Shown: positions 1 through 9,906, counted from the first letter of the stretch. The stretch: 64,000 bases of DNA from Winogradskyella endarachnes (GCF_009741275.1 NZ_WOWS01000005.1:1-64000); one strand, 5' to 3'. The notes: a model not told the origin generated them from the sequence alone. Translations and numbers: made by a program.

Positions 1-1400
1 GCAATACCTTCTTCATTAGTTGTTTTAGATACAACTTTGTTTCCTTGGTCATCAAATAAAGCTATAGCTGCACCACTAATTGGCTCACGTGTCTTATCAT
101 CTAAAACCGTTGCTGTAATAAGCACATCACATAATGGTTGTAATTTTTTAAAGGTATATATATCGTCACTTCCTTTTCCGCCTTCTCTATTAGAAGATAC
201 AAATCCTTCGCCTGCTTCTTCATCAATAATAAAAGCAAAATCGTCTGCATTACTGTTAATAGGAATACCTACATTTCTAATTGGTGCTAGTTTACCATCT
301 ACTTCTTTAGTGTAAAAAACATCTAAACCACCTAATCCTAAATGACCATTAGATGAGAAGTATAGTGTGTTTGTACTGCTTATGTAAGGAAACATTTCTT
401 GACCTTCGGTATTTACTTTCTGACCTAAGTTTACAGCTTCACCTATTGTGCCATCGGCTTTAATTTCTGCTTTATAGATATCAAAATCGCCATAACCTCC
501 TGGCATATTAGAGGCAAAATAAATAGTTTTACCATCAGCACTTACGGTTGGGTTTTTTACAGAATAATTTTCACTGTTTACAGATAAACTCTCAACAGTA
601 TCCCAATCGTCGCCTAGTTTAGTGGCTTTAAATAAGTAAAGCTGACTAAAACGTGTACTACTTAAAGAATCTTTTTGATAGTCTTTTTCAAAATAACTTT
701 CTCTAGAGAAATACATTGTTTTACCATCTGGTGAAAATGATACAAGACCTTCGTGAAATCTAGTATTTACTTTATTGTTGGCTAATACAGCTTCTTGGTA
801 GGTACCATCAGAGTTTTTATTAATTGTATAGATATCTAAAAACGGCTGATCATTCCAACCATAAGTTTTACGACTATCGTTACGTCCAGAGGTGATGTAT
901 AATTGATCGCCTTGCAATGTTCCTCCAAAATCTGATTGTGTGGAGTTAAAATCTGCATTCTGCACATTAAACTTTTTACCTTGTTCTAAAATTTTAGGAA
1001 GGTAATTAGGGTTTTTTAAATATGCCGTAGCTCTATCGTCTGCTGGTCTCATTGACGCAAACTTGTCCATTTGCACGTTAGAGGCTTCATATTTTCCATT
1101 TGCTTTAAGCATTTGAGCATACTTATAAACCATTTCTGGTTGGTCTGAAGTTTCTAGTGCTTTAGCATAATAGCGCTCTGCAGATTCAGTATCAAAAATA
1201 TTGTAATAACTCTCTGCAAGTTGTCCATAAACATAAGCATCTGCTTTACCATTTTCTACAAGTTTATTATAGCTTTCTGCAGCTTTTACAAATTCGAATC
1301 TCGCAAAATATTTATCTGCTTTTTTTGTATCGCTATTTTGAGCAGTTAAGCATAAGCTACTCATCAACGTAATTAGTAATAATGTTTTAAAGTTTTTCAT
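1..1400 (-). CDS. PorE-like periplasmic protein (TPR + PD40 propeller + CarboxypepD_reg), C-terminus beyond window edge
   Basis: An open frame starts at 1400 (MKNFKTLLLITLMSSLCLTA, a signal peptide) and is still open at base 1, so at least 466 residues are present and the 3' end is missing. Residues about 22-150 look like TPR helices. Residues about 160-415 carry PD40/WD40-like blades (FSPDGKTMYFSRE, SADGKTIYFASN, TLYFSSNGHLGLGGLDVFY). A carboxypeptidase-regulatory-like beta-sandwich begins near 423 (CDVLITATVLDDKTREPISG). This order, normally followed by an OmpA peptidoglycan-binding domain, is that of PorE of the type IX secretion system and its many flavobacterial paralogues; the OmpA part is inferred because it would lie outside the window. 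The gene follows the PorP/SprF gene by about 20 bases and is probably its co-transcribed periplasmic partner. Confidence 0.85.
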   Translation of the reverse strand, partial: MKNFKTLLLITLMSSLCLTAQNSDTKKADKYFARFEFVKAAESYNKLVENGKADAYVYGQLAESYYNIFDTESAERYYAKALETSDQPEMVYKYAQMLKANGKYEASNVQMDKFASMRPADDRATAYLKNPNYLPKILEQGKKFNVQNADFNSTQSDFGGTLQGDQLYITSGRNDSRKTYGWNDQPFLDIYTINKNSDGTYQEAVLANNKVNTRFHEGLVSFSPDGKTMYFSRESYFEKDYQKDSLSSTRFSQLYLFKATKLGDDWDTVESLSVNSENYSVKNPTVSADGKTIYFASNMPGGYGDFDIYKAEIKADGTIGEAVNLGQKVNTEGQEMFPYISSTNTLYFSSNGHLGLGGLDVFYTKEVDGKLAPIRNVGIPINSNADDFAFIIDEEAGEGFVSSNREGGKGSDDIYTFKKLQPLCDVLITATVLDDKTREPISGAAIALFDDQGNKVVSKTTNEEGI

Positions 1401-1419
1401 AATTGTTTAGCTTAACTGA

Positions 1420-2325
1420 TTAAAAGTATCTTGGTGAACGAGAAACACGTTTTGGAAAATTAAGGTCAAATAATAAAAAGACCTCATGTGATGCTGGTGC
1501 ATATTCTTTAATATCCGAAGAAATAAAGTCGTAAGCATAACCCACTCTTAAAGATGGTGTTAAAGCAAAATTAACTAAACCTGAGAATGAATCATCTAAT
1601 CTATAAGAAGCTCCAATTTCAAACTTTTTATAGAATCTAGCATTAAGGTTAACATCAAAAGAGGTTGGCGCATCAAATGCTGATTTTACCATAAAAGAAG
1701 GCTTTAATTCTGTGTTCTCTGACAAATCAAATACATAACCACCCGTAAAGAAATAGTGTTGTGTTTCTGAACCTATCTTAAGACCACTATCATCTAAGTG
1801 AACTGAAGATAATAAGTTAGGTACAGATAATGACACGTAATACTTGTCTGTATAATAGAAGAAACCTGCTCCAATATTTGGGGTTACCTCATTTATATCT
1901 TGACTTAAAAAAGGGTCTGTAGGATCTACTACATCAATACCTGCTAAACCAATATCGTGAAACGTAGCACCTGCTTTAACACCGAACGCTAATCTATGCT
2001 CTCCACCTAATTGTAAGGTATACGATACATCTACATAGGTATTGGTTTCTTTAACGGGCCCTATTTGATCCGCAATAACAGATAAACCTAAACCTAGGTT
2101 ATTACCTATTGGTGCATGACCAAAGAAAGTTCCTGTTTCTGGCCCACCATCTATTTTTGACCATTGGTTTCTGTATAATAATCCAAAAGAAAGATTTTCT
2201 TTTGATCCAGCGTAAGCAGGATTTATCACGTTCATATTATACATATACTGCGTGTACTGAGGGTCTTGTTGCCCATGCATTTGAAATGCTAAAAGCAAAA
2301 ACGCTATAATTGAGAGTTTTTTCAT
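1420..2325 (-). CDS. PorP/SprF family type IX secretion outer-membrane protein
   Basis: The 301-residue product has a signal peptide (MKKLSIIAFLLLAFQMHG) followed at once by the PorP/SprF hallmark QDPQYTQYMYNMNVINPAYAGS. The remainder alternates aromatic-rich beta strands and turns, ending in a strand with terminal aromatic residues (SPRYF), as expected for a 14-strand outer-membrane barrel. Family knowledge: SprF-like proteins are paired with cargo carrying type B C-terminal sorting domains and are needed for secretion or attachment of that cargo. The gene lies 28 bases downstream of exactly such a cargo gene and just upstream of a PorE-like gene, so a dedicated partner role is a strong inference. 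Length is typical of the family (about 300-350). Confidence 0.93.
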   Translation of the reverse strand: MKKLSIIAFLLLAFQMHGQQDPQYTQYMYNMNVINPAYAGSKENLSFGLLYRNQWSKIDGGPETGTFFGHAPIGNNLGLGLSVIADQIGPVKETNTYVDVSYTLQLGGEHRLAFGVKAGATFHDIGLAGIDVVDPTDPFLSQDINEVTPNIGAGFFYYTDKYYVSLSVPNLLSSVHLDDSGLKIGSETQHYFFTGGYVFDLSENTELKPSFMVKSAFDAPTSFDVNLNARFYKKFEIGASYRLDDSFSGLVNFALTPSLRVGYAYDFISSDIKEYAPASHEVFLLFDLNFPKRVSRSPRYF

Positions 2326-2353
2326 TATAATTTAAGTTGATTCTGTTAGTTGA

Positions 2354-5300
2354 TTATCTGTTAATATATACCCAAGCACTTTTTGATTTAGCACCACCTT
2401 CATAAATAACGGTATAGAAATAAGTACCTACTGGTAATTCTTTACCATCATTAGTCTGACCATGCCATTCGTCTACATAATTGTTTTTAGAGTACACAAG
2501 TGTTCCGTTTCTGTTGAATATCTCAAGTTTTGTAACATTGAAACTTGATAAGTCAAACGTGTCATTCTGACCTGGTGATACTCCTGGTGAAATACCTTGT
2601 GGGAATTCACATGATTCTAGCTGAATAACTTCAATTTCACTATAACCAATACAACCCGTGTCATTAAACATTACTTCTATTTCATAAAAACCTTGATCGA
2701 ACACAGAAAGAGTTAATGAATTTTCTCCAGCAATTATACCTCCATCTCTATACCATGTTATTGAAACCTCAGATAAACTATAGTTTTCAGGAATAGCTTC
2801 TAAATCTAATGATGCATTTGGACAGAATTCATAATCTACATCATCAGAAAAACTAGTAACTGGCTCACTTCCTATAATTAAATTAAAACTATTTGTTACA
2901 AAGCAACCTTCATAGTCAACAGACTCAACTCTAACATAAACAGTACCTGCAGCCCCATCGTAAATATCTGATAAAGCATTTGTTGCCGCTATAGCATCTG
3001 CTTCTGATAAATAATATGTTACAATAAATTGAGAAGAATCTTGTCCGTTTAAAATTTCTAAACTATGACTTGAAAAATCAAAATTAGCAATACCGTCACC
3101 ATCATCATCACAGCCAATTAAATCGACACTTTCTGCTATATGACTTGGCTCTGAAATTGTTATAAAAAACGAAGTAGTGTCATAACAACCAGTATTGTTA
3201 CTTTCTATTCTAGCATAAATAATTTGAGGGCTAGATACATTTGCATAAGGAGAAGTTAAAGGATTTAAACCATCTATTGCATCTTGCTCATTTAAATGAT
3301 AAGTGACTGTATAATCCGTTGCACTTTGACTTCCTAAAATATCATCATCATTTTCTGTAAGGTCAAAGAATGCTTGGTTTGTAGCAGAACATTCCATTAA
3401 ATCACTAGGCGTATTTGCAACAGGAGTATCTAAAAACTCAACAGTAATTTCATCACTAATAATACATTGGCTAGAAAAAATAACTTGTGCAGTATATACA
3501 GCTGGTTCAGTCACTGTAATAATAGAGCTTGTTTCACCTGAAATCAATAGACCATCCTTATACCATACATGTTCTAAATTTGGAGCTTGAGTATCTAAAA
3601 CAACAGGTTCATTTAAACAAACTGCTGTACCTGCATTAATGGTAACATCATCACCCAATGTTAGTTGTCCTAAATCGAAACTTCCTGCCTTTAAAAATAC
3701 TCCTGAGTCATATGCAGTATCAGATGCATCAGCAATAACAAGCTTTATGTGATAAGATTCCCCTATGTTTACTGCAGACTGAGCTGTAAAAACAGCAGTT
3801 CTTCCATCAAATGAGATTGGAGGCATATCATCACCTGTATACCCACCAAAATACTGATTATTAATAGCTGCACAACTCGTATTCTCTTCATGAATATTTG
3901 TTACTAATATAGGCGTTGTTGTACCAGGCAAAACAGCTAAATTCGTTGTTACTCCATTAGAATCGGTTAGTAAAAATGCAAAAGCATCAGAATATGTACA
4001 TTCAAATGAACCTCCATTATATTCTTCTGACGCCATTAAAAAGTCAAAACTTATATTTTGTGCTAGAGGAACAAAATCGAATTCTATTATTGATGCATTA
4101 TTTGATTGCACTCCTACTTCTGCATCTAATTCAGCATCACCTGGCCATGCACTACCTCCATCACTTAAAAGCACAGTGTTTGGTCCACCAGCAATACTTG
4201 CATCTCCAGATGTAAGCAATAAACCTTCATCAAAAGGGAATCCAGGGCCGTCAATTGAAAAATATCCAATTCCATTATCACTACCGTAATTTGTACCAGT
4301 TGAATAAGTAATATTAGATATTTGTGCACATTCACCTCCAATTAATACATCTGTAACAAGTTCTTCTATTGTATAAGTTGTTTGATCCACAACAACATTG
4401 TGACCACCAGCTCTTATACATAAATCAAAAGTAGTATCTTGTGCATTATTAAATTGAGAAAATATTCTTAAATAATAGGTTTCTCCAATAGTTAAGTTAC
4501 TTGCAACACTTTCTTCTTCTGTTGTACAATACAATTCCGTTAAAGCTCCACAAGTACCTGAATATACAGCATGATTTAAAACTTCTGTACTACCTTCAAT
4601 ATTTAATAAAGAAATAATTTGATTTTCACTAATGGCTGTGAATTGATACCAAACATCGTCCGTTGGCGAACCAGTGCAAGATCCCGTAGGCACTCCTGAT
4701 GGTGTGGCTGACAATATAGTACCTGATACAGAGGTTAATATATTACATGTACCATCTTCATTTACATCTACTACAACAGCGCCTTCACAATCATCATTAT
4801 CTGGAGGGCAGGTAACTAAATCAAATATTGAACTATTAATTATACAATCATTATCCTGTTCGTTCATTACATAAACCACTGTAGAAGTTCCAAAAGGGAA
4901 AGGTCCCATTTGGTACACACCAGTTTGAGTTACTTGAATAGTATTAGTATCATAATCTGTAGAAACCTCTAATGAAGTAGCGTCTCCTAAACTAGTAATA
5001 TCTACATCAATAAAAAATTGATTATTATCACAGTCAGTAACAGCATAATAATTTGCTTCAGCAAGCGTACAATTTAATTGTAGAATATTCACTGTAAAAT
5101 CTAAAGTAACTCCAGCGGTACCATTATAACATGGGTCTGGAATTGCCTGACCCGTATTTGCCGTACCCATACGCATTCTATGTTGACCTGGTGTAGCAGT
5201 ATTTGGCAGAGTAAAGGATGCATCTAAAAAATGAGGGTTAGAACCTCCTGGAGACTCTCCTTGATAAACTAATTCCGTATCATCAAACGCTAAATCATCA

Positions 5301-7972
5301 TTATAATCAATCCAAATATTAGTGTCATAAGTACTAGTATGTCCAAATTCTATTTGAACATTTGTATTTAAATTCTGGTAAACATTAACAACGGTAGCTG
5401 TATGGTTTTCATACGTTACGTCACCGAAACTAGGAAAGTCAAATACACCAATAGTAACATTATTTACCCCATCAAAATTATTTGTAGTTGGTTCTGAAAC
5501 ACAATATCCTGTATAAAATGTGTATGGTCCTAAAAAAATACTTTCATCACCTACACCACAAATAGATTGAATATAAAAATCGTAATATGTATCTGGAGTT
5601 AAATTATCTATTTGGTAAGGGTTAGTAGTTATTGCAGGAACATATGTCCCTGTACCTTGTGTAAATCCAGAAACATCATATTCAATATTCCAAGATGTTA
5701 CGGAAACATCGTCTGTCCAGCTCACAACTGTAGATGTTGTGCTTAAATTAACAGAAGTTACATCTGAAGGCACAAAACAAGAAGGTGCTTCATCAAAAGT
5801 AACATCATCAATAGCAATATCATCATAAAAATCACCTGTAACTACTTCCGAAAAAATAAATCTGGCCTGAACATCACCTGTTATGGTTAGTCCACTCATA
5901 TCAATCACCTTTAATTCCCAACCATTCGTGTTTGAATCATATGTTTCCATAGGAATCCAAGATGCACCATCCCAAATTTCCACATTTAAAACGCTATTAG
6001 CATTACCTTCATTATCACTGATTTCATAAAACGACAAAGCTGGTTCTAAAAGAGTAGACACATCTACTAAAGGCGATGTTAAAGTCCTAACACCTTCATC
6101 ACCAGAAGCGTCACAATATGCAAAATAGTTATTTGATGCAGTTGTTCCCGTAATTACACCTACATCTCCAATATGACTACCTGAAGCATCATTATCAAAA
6201 AACCAATCTTCATTACCATCCATGGTCCAACATAATGGAATAACGCCATTATTTTCAAACGGTTCTGTATATGGCGCTGTAAATGTTGTACACTCTGTGG
6301 TAAACGCAAACGGCCCAGCCCATCCACTCAACTCTGTTCCGCAATTTGCCTGTACATAGTATTCGTAATCTGTTGCAGGAGAGAGACCAGAAGCTATAAA
6401 TGGGTTAGAGACATCAGTATCCGTCGGCACACCTGTCGGTGTAGTGCCTGCAATAACAATTTCAACATTCCAAAGCGAAACGCTTCCAACTTGTGACCAA
6501 CTTAATTCTGCACCAGTTGCTGTGGTATTAACAGCACTTAATTGAGTTGGAATAAAACAAGAAGGTGCTTCATCAAACGTAACATCATCAATAGCAATAT
6601 CATCGTAAAAATCAGTTGTTGTTGTTTCTGAAAAAAGAAAACGTGCCTGTACATCACCAGTAATTGTTAAAGAACTTAAATCTATGACCTTTAATTCCCA
6701 ACCAACAGTGTTAGAATTATATGTCCCTAAGAGATTCCATGCTGCACCATCCCAAACTTCTACTTCCAAAGTACTATTAGAATTACCTTCATTATGACTA
6801 ATCTCATAAAACGAAAGTGCTGGCGCAATTAAACCAGATACATCCACTAGAGGACTTGTTAAAGTTCTCACCCCTTCATCTCCACTAGAATCACACCATG
6901 CAAAATAATTATTTGTTACCGTATTTCCATCCATTATTCCATCGTTACCAATATGATTAAACCCAGGATCGTCATCAAAATACCATTCTTCATTTCCTGC
7001 CATAGACCAACATAGCGGTATAACGCCTCCATTTTCAAAGCCTTCAGTGTATGGTGCTACAAATGTTGTACATTCTGTTGAGAAAGATATTGGCCCAACA
7101 AATACACTTTGATCACTACCACAATCTGCTTGAATATATACATCGTAAGTAGTTGACGAGGTTAAGCCCGTTATTGAATATGGACTACTAACGCCAACAT
7201 GATTAGGAGTACCAGTTGGAGTAACACCTGTTTCAACGACTTCTAGATTTGCAATTGTAGCAGTACCATTGTCTGTCCAAGTAATTGTAGCTCCGGTAGC
7301 CGTGGTTACAGAAACTGTTAAATCAGATGGTTCTGGACACAATACTTCGTATACGTTTATATTATCAAAACCGAATCCTTCATCGACTATTGAACCGTCC
7401 GAACCAAATGCAACTCTAAGAATAACATTAGCTTGGCCTGCTAAACTAGCTAAACTATTTGATGCCATAACCCAAGCATTTGTACCTGCTGTACCTGTGC
7501 CAGACCAACCTTCTTGTTGACCTCCAGGGCTTCCATTAATTGAGTTATCTGTATACCAGTTATTTGGGTCTCCCATGGCTCCTACATTAACCCAAGTAGT
7601 TCCATTATCTATTGAAGACTGAAGAACGGCTCCATCCCAACTAAATTCGGCATCGTACCAAATACTCATTTGAATAGCAGGTGCACTTAATGCTGAAAAA
7701 TCGAACACCGGACTTGTTACCCATGAGTTTTCATTAGTATTGTAAGTACCAGTAAGGTTAGTTACCCAGGCATTTGCTCCAGAGGCTGCACTATTAATAA
7801 TAGCTCCAGCAGGCGTACCTAGTGCCCATGTGCCATTAGTTGTATTATCTGCTACCCAACCACCATCACCAGACTCAAAGTCTTCCGTGTATGGAAATGT
7901 ACTAATTTGTGCTTCGAGATTTGTTAAGCTAACAAATGAAAGCATGATTAAAAATAGTGTAATCTTTTTCAT
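2354..7972 (-). CDS. Giant modular secreted protein with type B T9SS sorting domain (jelly-roll/FN3, GEVED, choice-of-anchor L)
   Basis: The 1872-residue product starts with a signal peptide (MKKITLFLIMLSFVSLTNLEA). Three MAM-like jelly-roll domains (about 22-212, 300-475, 566-735) each precede a fibronectin type III domain (about 215-300, 476-565, 737-825). Then come a GEVED-like domain (about 825-960), a PPC-like beta domain (about 1065-1190), a choice-of-anchor L domain (about 1192-1435) and several Ig-like repeats. The last 80 residues (from about 1790) form a gliding-motility-type sorting domain (KLEIFNRNGTLVY, ELPVGTYFYTVIYEGG, YINR). Secretion by the type IX system is therefore expected; the mature protein is probably cell-surface or extracellular, perhaps an adhesin. 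No catalytic domain was recognised. Modules two and three are close duplicates. Confidence 0.9.
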   Translation of the reverse strand: MKKITLFLIMLSFVSLTNLEAQISTFPYTEDFESGDGGWVADNTTNGTWALGTPAGAIINSAASGANAWVTNLTGTYNTNENSWVTSPVFDFSALSAPAIQMSIWYDAEFSWDGAVLQSSIDNGTTWVNVGAMGDPNNWYTDNSINGSPGGQQEGWSGTGTAGTNAWVMASNSLASLAGQANVILRVAFGSDGSIVDEGFGFDNINVYEVLCPEPSDLTVSVTTATGATITWTDNGTATIANLEVVETGVTPTGTPNHVGVSSPYSITGLTSSTTYDVYIQADCGSDQSVFVGPISFSTECTTFVAPYTEGFENGGVIPLCWSMAGNEEWYFDDDPGFNHIGNDGIMDGNTVTNNYFAWCDSSGDEGVRTLTSPLVDVSGLIAPALSFYEISHNEGNSNSTLEVEVWDGAAWNLLGTYNSNTVGWELKVIDLSSLTITGDVQARFLFSETTTTDFYDDIAIDDVTFDEAPSCFIPTQLSAVNTTATGAELSWSQVGSVSLWNVEIVIAGTTPTGVPTDTDVSNPFIASGLSPATDYEYYVQANCGTELSGWAGPFAFTTECTTFTAPYTEPFENNGVIPLCWTMDGNEDWFFDNDASGSHIGDVGVITGTTASNNYFAYCDASGDEGVRTLTSPLVDVSTLLEPALSFYEISDNEGNANSVLNVEIWDGASWIPMETYDSNTNGWELKVIDMSGLTITGDVQARFIFSEVVTGDFYDDIAIDDVTFDEAPSCFVPSDVTSVNLSTTSTVVSWTDDVSVTSWNIEYDVSGFTQGTGTYVPAITTNPYQIDNLTPDTYYDFYIQSICGVGDESIFLGPYTFYTGYCVSEPTTNNFDGVNNVTIGVFDFPSFGDVTYENHTATVVNVYQNLNTNVQIEFGHTSTYDTNIWIDYNDDLAFDDTELVYQGESPGGSNPHFLDASFTLPNTATPGQHRMRMGTANTGQAIPDPCYNGTAGVTLDFTVNILQLNCTLAEANYYAVTDCDNNQFFIDVDITSLGDATSLEVSTDYDTNTIQVTQTGVYQMGPFPFGTSTVVYVMNEQDNDCIINSSIFDLVTCPPDNDDCEGAVVVDVNEDGTCNILTSVSGTILSATPSGVPTGSCTGSPTDDVWYQFTAISENQIISLLNIEGSTEVLNHAVYSGTCGALTELYCTTEEESVASNLTIGETYYLRIFSQFNNAQDTTFDLCIRAGGHNVVVDQTTYTIEELVTDVLIGGECAQISNITYSTGTNYGSDNGIGYFSIDGPGFPFDEGLLLTSGDASIAGGPNTVLLSDGGSAWPGDAELDAEVGVQSNNASIIEFDFVPLAQNISFDFLMASEEYNGGSFECTYSDAFAFLLTDSNGVTTNLAVLPGTTTPILVTNIHEENTSCAAINNQYFGGYTGDDMPPISFDGRTAVFTAQSAVNIGESYHIKLVIADASDTAYDSGVFLKAGSFDLGQLTLGDDVTINAGTAVCLNEPVVLDTQAPNLEHVWYKDGLLISGETSSIITVTEPAVYTAQVIFSSQCIISDEITVEFLDTPVANTPSDLMECSATNQAFFDLTENDDDILGSQSATDYTVTYHLNEQDAIDGLNPLTSPYANVSSPQIIYARIESNNTGCYDTTSFFITISEPSHIAESVDLIGCDDDGDGIANFDFSSHSLEILNGQDSSQFIVTYYLSEADAIAATNALSDIYDGAAGTVYVRVESVDYEGCFVTNSFNLIIGSEPVTSFSDDVDYEFCPNASLDLEAIPENYSLSEVSITWYRDGGIIAGENSLTLSVFDQGFYEIEVMFNDTGCIGYSEIEVIQLESCEFPQGISPGVSPGQNDTFDLSSFNVTKLEIFNRNGTLVYSKNNYVDEWHGQTNDGKELPVGTYFYTVIYEGGAKSKSAWVYINR

Positions 7973-8714
7973 TATTAATCGGTTTGTTAAGAATTATATA
8001 TACCCTTATAACCAATTGATTATGAGGGACTGTGCTATTATTTGGTAAAATTGTGATGTAATTTGCACTGTTTCTCGTTGGTTAGACGTATAAAACAATG
8101 CGAAGCCTAATATATAAAAAATGGTAATTAACACTACCTTAACAATATTATAATAGACTAAATGCTGTTATAATCGTTAAATGGTTTTGTAAGATTTTTA
8201 AGATATCTTATATATCCAATTTAAACCGGGAATTAATCATAAAACCCTCCTTGAATTTTTAAATCTGCATAGAAGATGATTTTTATTCTCTAGTTTGTAT
8301 TATTATGCGAAATTTTCTGCCCGAAACATTTTCTTTACGACAATAGAGAATCCAAGAAACTTGTTTAAAAAAATCAGATGAATCAAATGCCACTAAAATC
8401 TGAAATGTACATAGACCATACGATTTAAAAAAGTTAAAACGTTTACTTTCGTTTTCGATTAGAAGTAAATTATAGTTGTTGGCATTACCTGTACCATAAT
8501 ATTAATTATAATAGTAGAAGTTATATTAAAATTCATTTTATTTAAAACTAAACTACAATTGAATCAAAGGTTTTCAAAAAATAAAAAAAATAACTTTAAT
8601 ATGCACCTTTACTTTTAAAGGCAAGACCAATGTTTTAAAGGATATCTACAATTAAAACTTAGTTAAAAGACAACTGACTTCAAAATGATATTTCATATTT
8701 TTGCAATTAAAAAG
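7973..8714. other. Gene-free AT-rich intergenic region between divergent genes
   Basis: About 740 bases separate the start of the giant T9SS cargo (minus) from the Nfu-type gene (plus). All open frames here are very short and none has a convincing start or composition. Apart from the promoter at the right end I see no hairpin terminator, RNA gene or repeat. The length is unusual for this tightly packed window; it must hold the cargo gene's promoter, although no TAnnTTTG match close to 7972 was found on the minus strand. It could also be decayed sequence. Confidence 0.6.
8696..8703 (+). promoter_or_regulatory. Bacteroidota -7 element of the Nfu-type gene
   Basis: TATTTTTG matches the TAnnTTTG -7 consensus and ends 11 bases before the ATG at 8715. 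Because the element falls inside the longer open frame that could begin at 8685, it argues for the later start. A clear -33 TTG was not identified. Confidence 0.5.
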
Positions 8715-9617
8715 ATGCCACATACTAGAATATCAATTATTCCTACCTCAAATGAAACTATATTAAAATTTGAAGCAGATAGATTTTTAACTAACCATAA
8801 TAGTTTTGAATTCAACAATATAGACGATGCTAAGCACTCTCCTTTAGCTCAGCAATTATTTTATTTACCCTTTGTAAAAAAGGTATATATAGCTTCTAAC
8901 TTTGTGGCTATTGAACGCTACAACATTGTTAAATGGAAAGATGTACAAAACGAAGTAGCAGCTCAAATAGAAGATTATTTATCTAATGATGGTGTTGTAA
9001 TTACTGAAGAAGCCATTAAACCTAAAGCCGCTGTAACAGTTTATGCAGAAAGCACACCAAATCCTGGTGTATTAAAATTTGTTTGTAATAAAGTATTAGT
9101 CCCTAACATATTTGAATTTAAATCTATTGAAGAAGCTAAGCCCTCTCCCTTAGCAACTGCCCTTTTTAAATTTCCATTTATTAAAAATGTATATATGGAA
9201 AAGAATTTTATCTCTATTACAAAATTTGACGTTGTAGAATGGGAAGATATTACTATTCAGTTAAGAGAATTTTTAAAATCTTATATTGAAGATAGAAAAA
9301 CAATTTTGAACGACAATGCACCTCAACAACTTAATAAAACAGAGGAAGCCGTAGAGCAAAAATTTGAAGCTTTAGATGATGTTTCAAAAAATATTGTCAA
9401 CATACTTGAGGAATATATAAAACCAGCTGTAGAAAGTGATGGCGGAAACATTGAATTTAAATCTTATGATGCTAATACAAAAAAAGTAGAAGTTTTACTA
9501 CAAGGTGCTTGCAGTGGTTGTCCTTCATCTACATTTACATTAAAAAATGGTATTGAAAGTATGTTGAAAGAAATGTTGAATGATAATTCTATTACGGTGA
9601 ATGCAATAAACGGTTAA
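8715..9617 (+). CDS. Nfu-type iron-sulfur scaffold protein with two Nfu_N domains
   Basis: The 300-residue product contains two tandem Nfu N-terminal domains (about 1-90 and 105-195, the second with ESTPNPGVLKFVCNK and SPLATALFKFPF) and a C-terminal NifU-like domain (about 220-300) with the cluster-binding motif CSGCPSS (Cys266 and Cys269). It should bind a transient Fe-S cluster and deliver it to apo-proteins in the cytoplasm. The N domain duplication is the main departure from the E. coli or mitochondrial Nfu layout, which has one. An upstream in-frame ATG at 8685 would add ten residues, but the start at 8715 fits the family N-terminus (MPHTRISIIPT) and lies after the -7 element. A hairpin terminator follows directly. 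No suf genes are adjacent. Confidence 0.9.
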   Translation: MPHTRISIIPTSNETILKFEADRFLTNHNSFEFNNIDDAKHSPLAQQLFYLPFVKKVYIASNFVAIERYNIVKWKDVQNEVAAQIEDYLSNDGVVITEEAIKPKAAVTVYAESTPNPGVLKFVCNKVLVPNIFEFKSIEEAKPSPLATALFKFPFIKNVYMEKNFISITKFDVVEWEDITIQLREFLKSYIEDRKTILNDNAPQQLNKTEEAVEQKFEALDDVSKNIVNILEEYIKPAVESDGGNIEFKSYDANTKKVEVLLQGACSGCPSSTFTLKNGIESMLKEMLNDNSITVNAING

Positions 9618-9648
9618 TAATTCCTTATTTTTAAGGGATTAATTTTTA
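9616..9648 (+). terminator. Intrinsic terminator after the Nfu-type gene
   Basis: A ten-base-pair AT-rich stem (TAATTCCTTA pairing with TAAGGGATTA, including one G-T pair) with a four-base loop is followed by ATTTTT. It overlaps the stop codon of the preceding gene. The stem is weak in GC. Confidence 0.55.
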
Positions 9649-9659
9649 AAAAATTTACT

Positions 9660-9776
9660 ATGAATTACAATAAAGAATCTGAATTAAAAAGCCATATAAA
9701 ATCAAACAAATTAAGTTTAAAAAAAGAAGAAGACTTAATAAATATATTCGAATATCTTTCAACTCTAATGGAATAA
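9660..9776 (+). CDS. Possible 38-residue charged peptide, function unknown
   Basis: An ATG at 9660 opens a 38-codon frame ending with TAA at 9774-9776. The peptide (MNYNKESELKSH...) is rich in Lys, Glu, Leu and Asn, without Cys, signal peptide or membrane segment, and would form one or two amphipathic helices. It lies in the gap between the Nfu terminator and the dodecin gene. The composition is compatible with a real small protein, but such a short frame can arise by chance and no family is recognised. Confidence 0.3.
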   Translation: MNYNKESELKSHIKSNKLSLKKEEDLINIFEYLSTLME

Positions 9777-9906
9777 AAAAGAAAATTAGTTAGCTATACG
9801 TTCATTAAATAATAGTTCATAAGTTTATGATACTATTTCTTAACAATAAAGTGACATCCTATAAATTTTAGTGTCTTAATTTTAGTAATCTTTAAAATTT
9901 ATTAAA

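Noticed and set aside
5480..7050. Repeats with regular spacing that might suggest a repeat array or CRISPR
   Set aside because: The repeats are 780-base in-frame protein modules inside a large gene, not short direct repeats with spacers.
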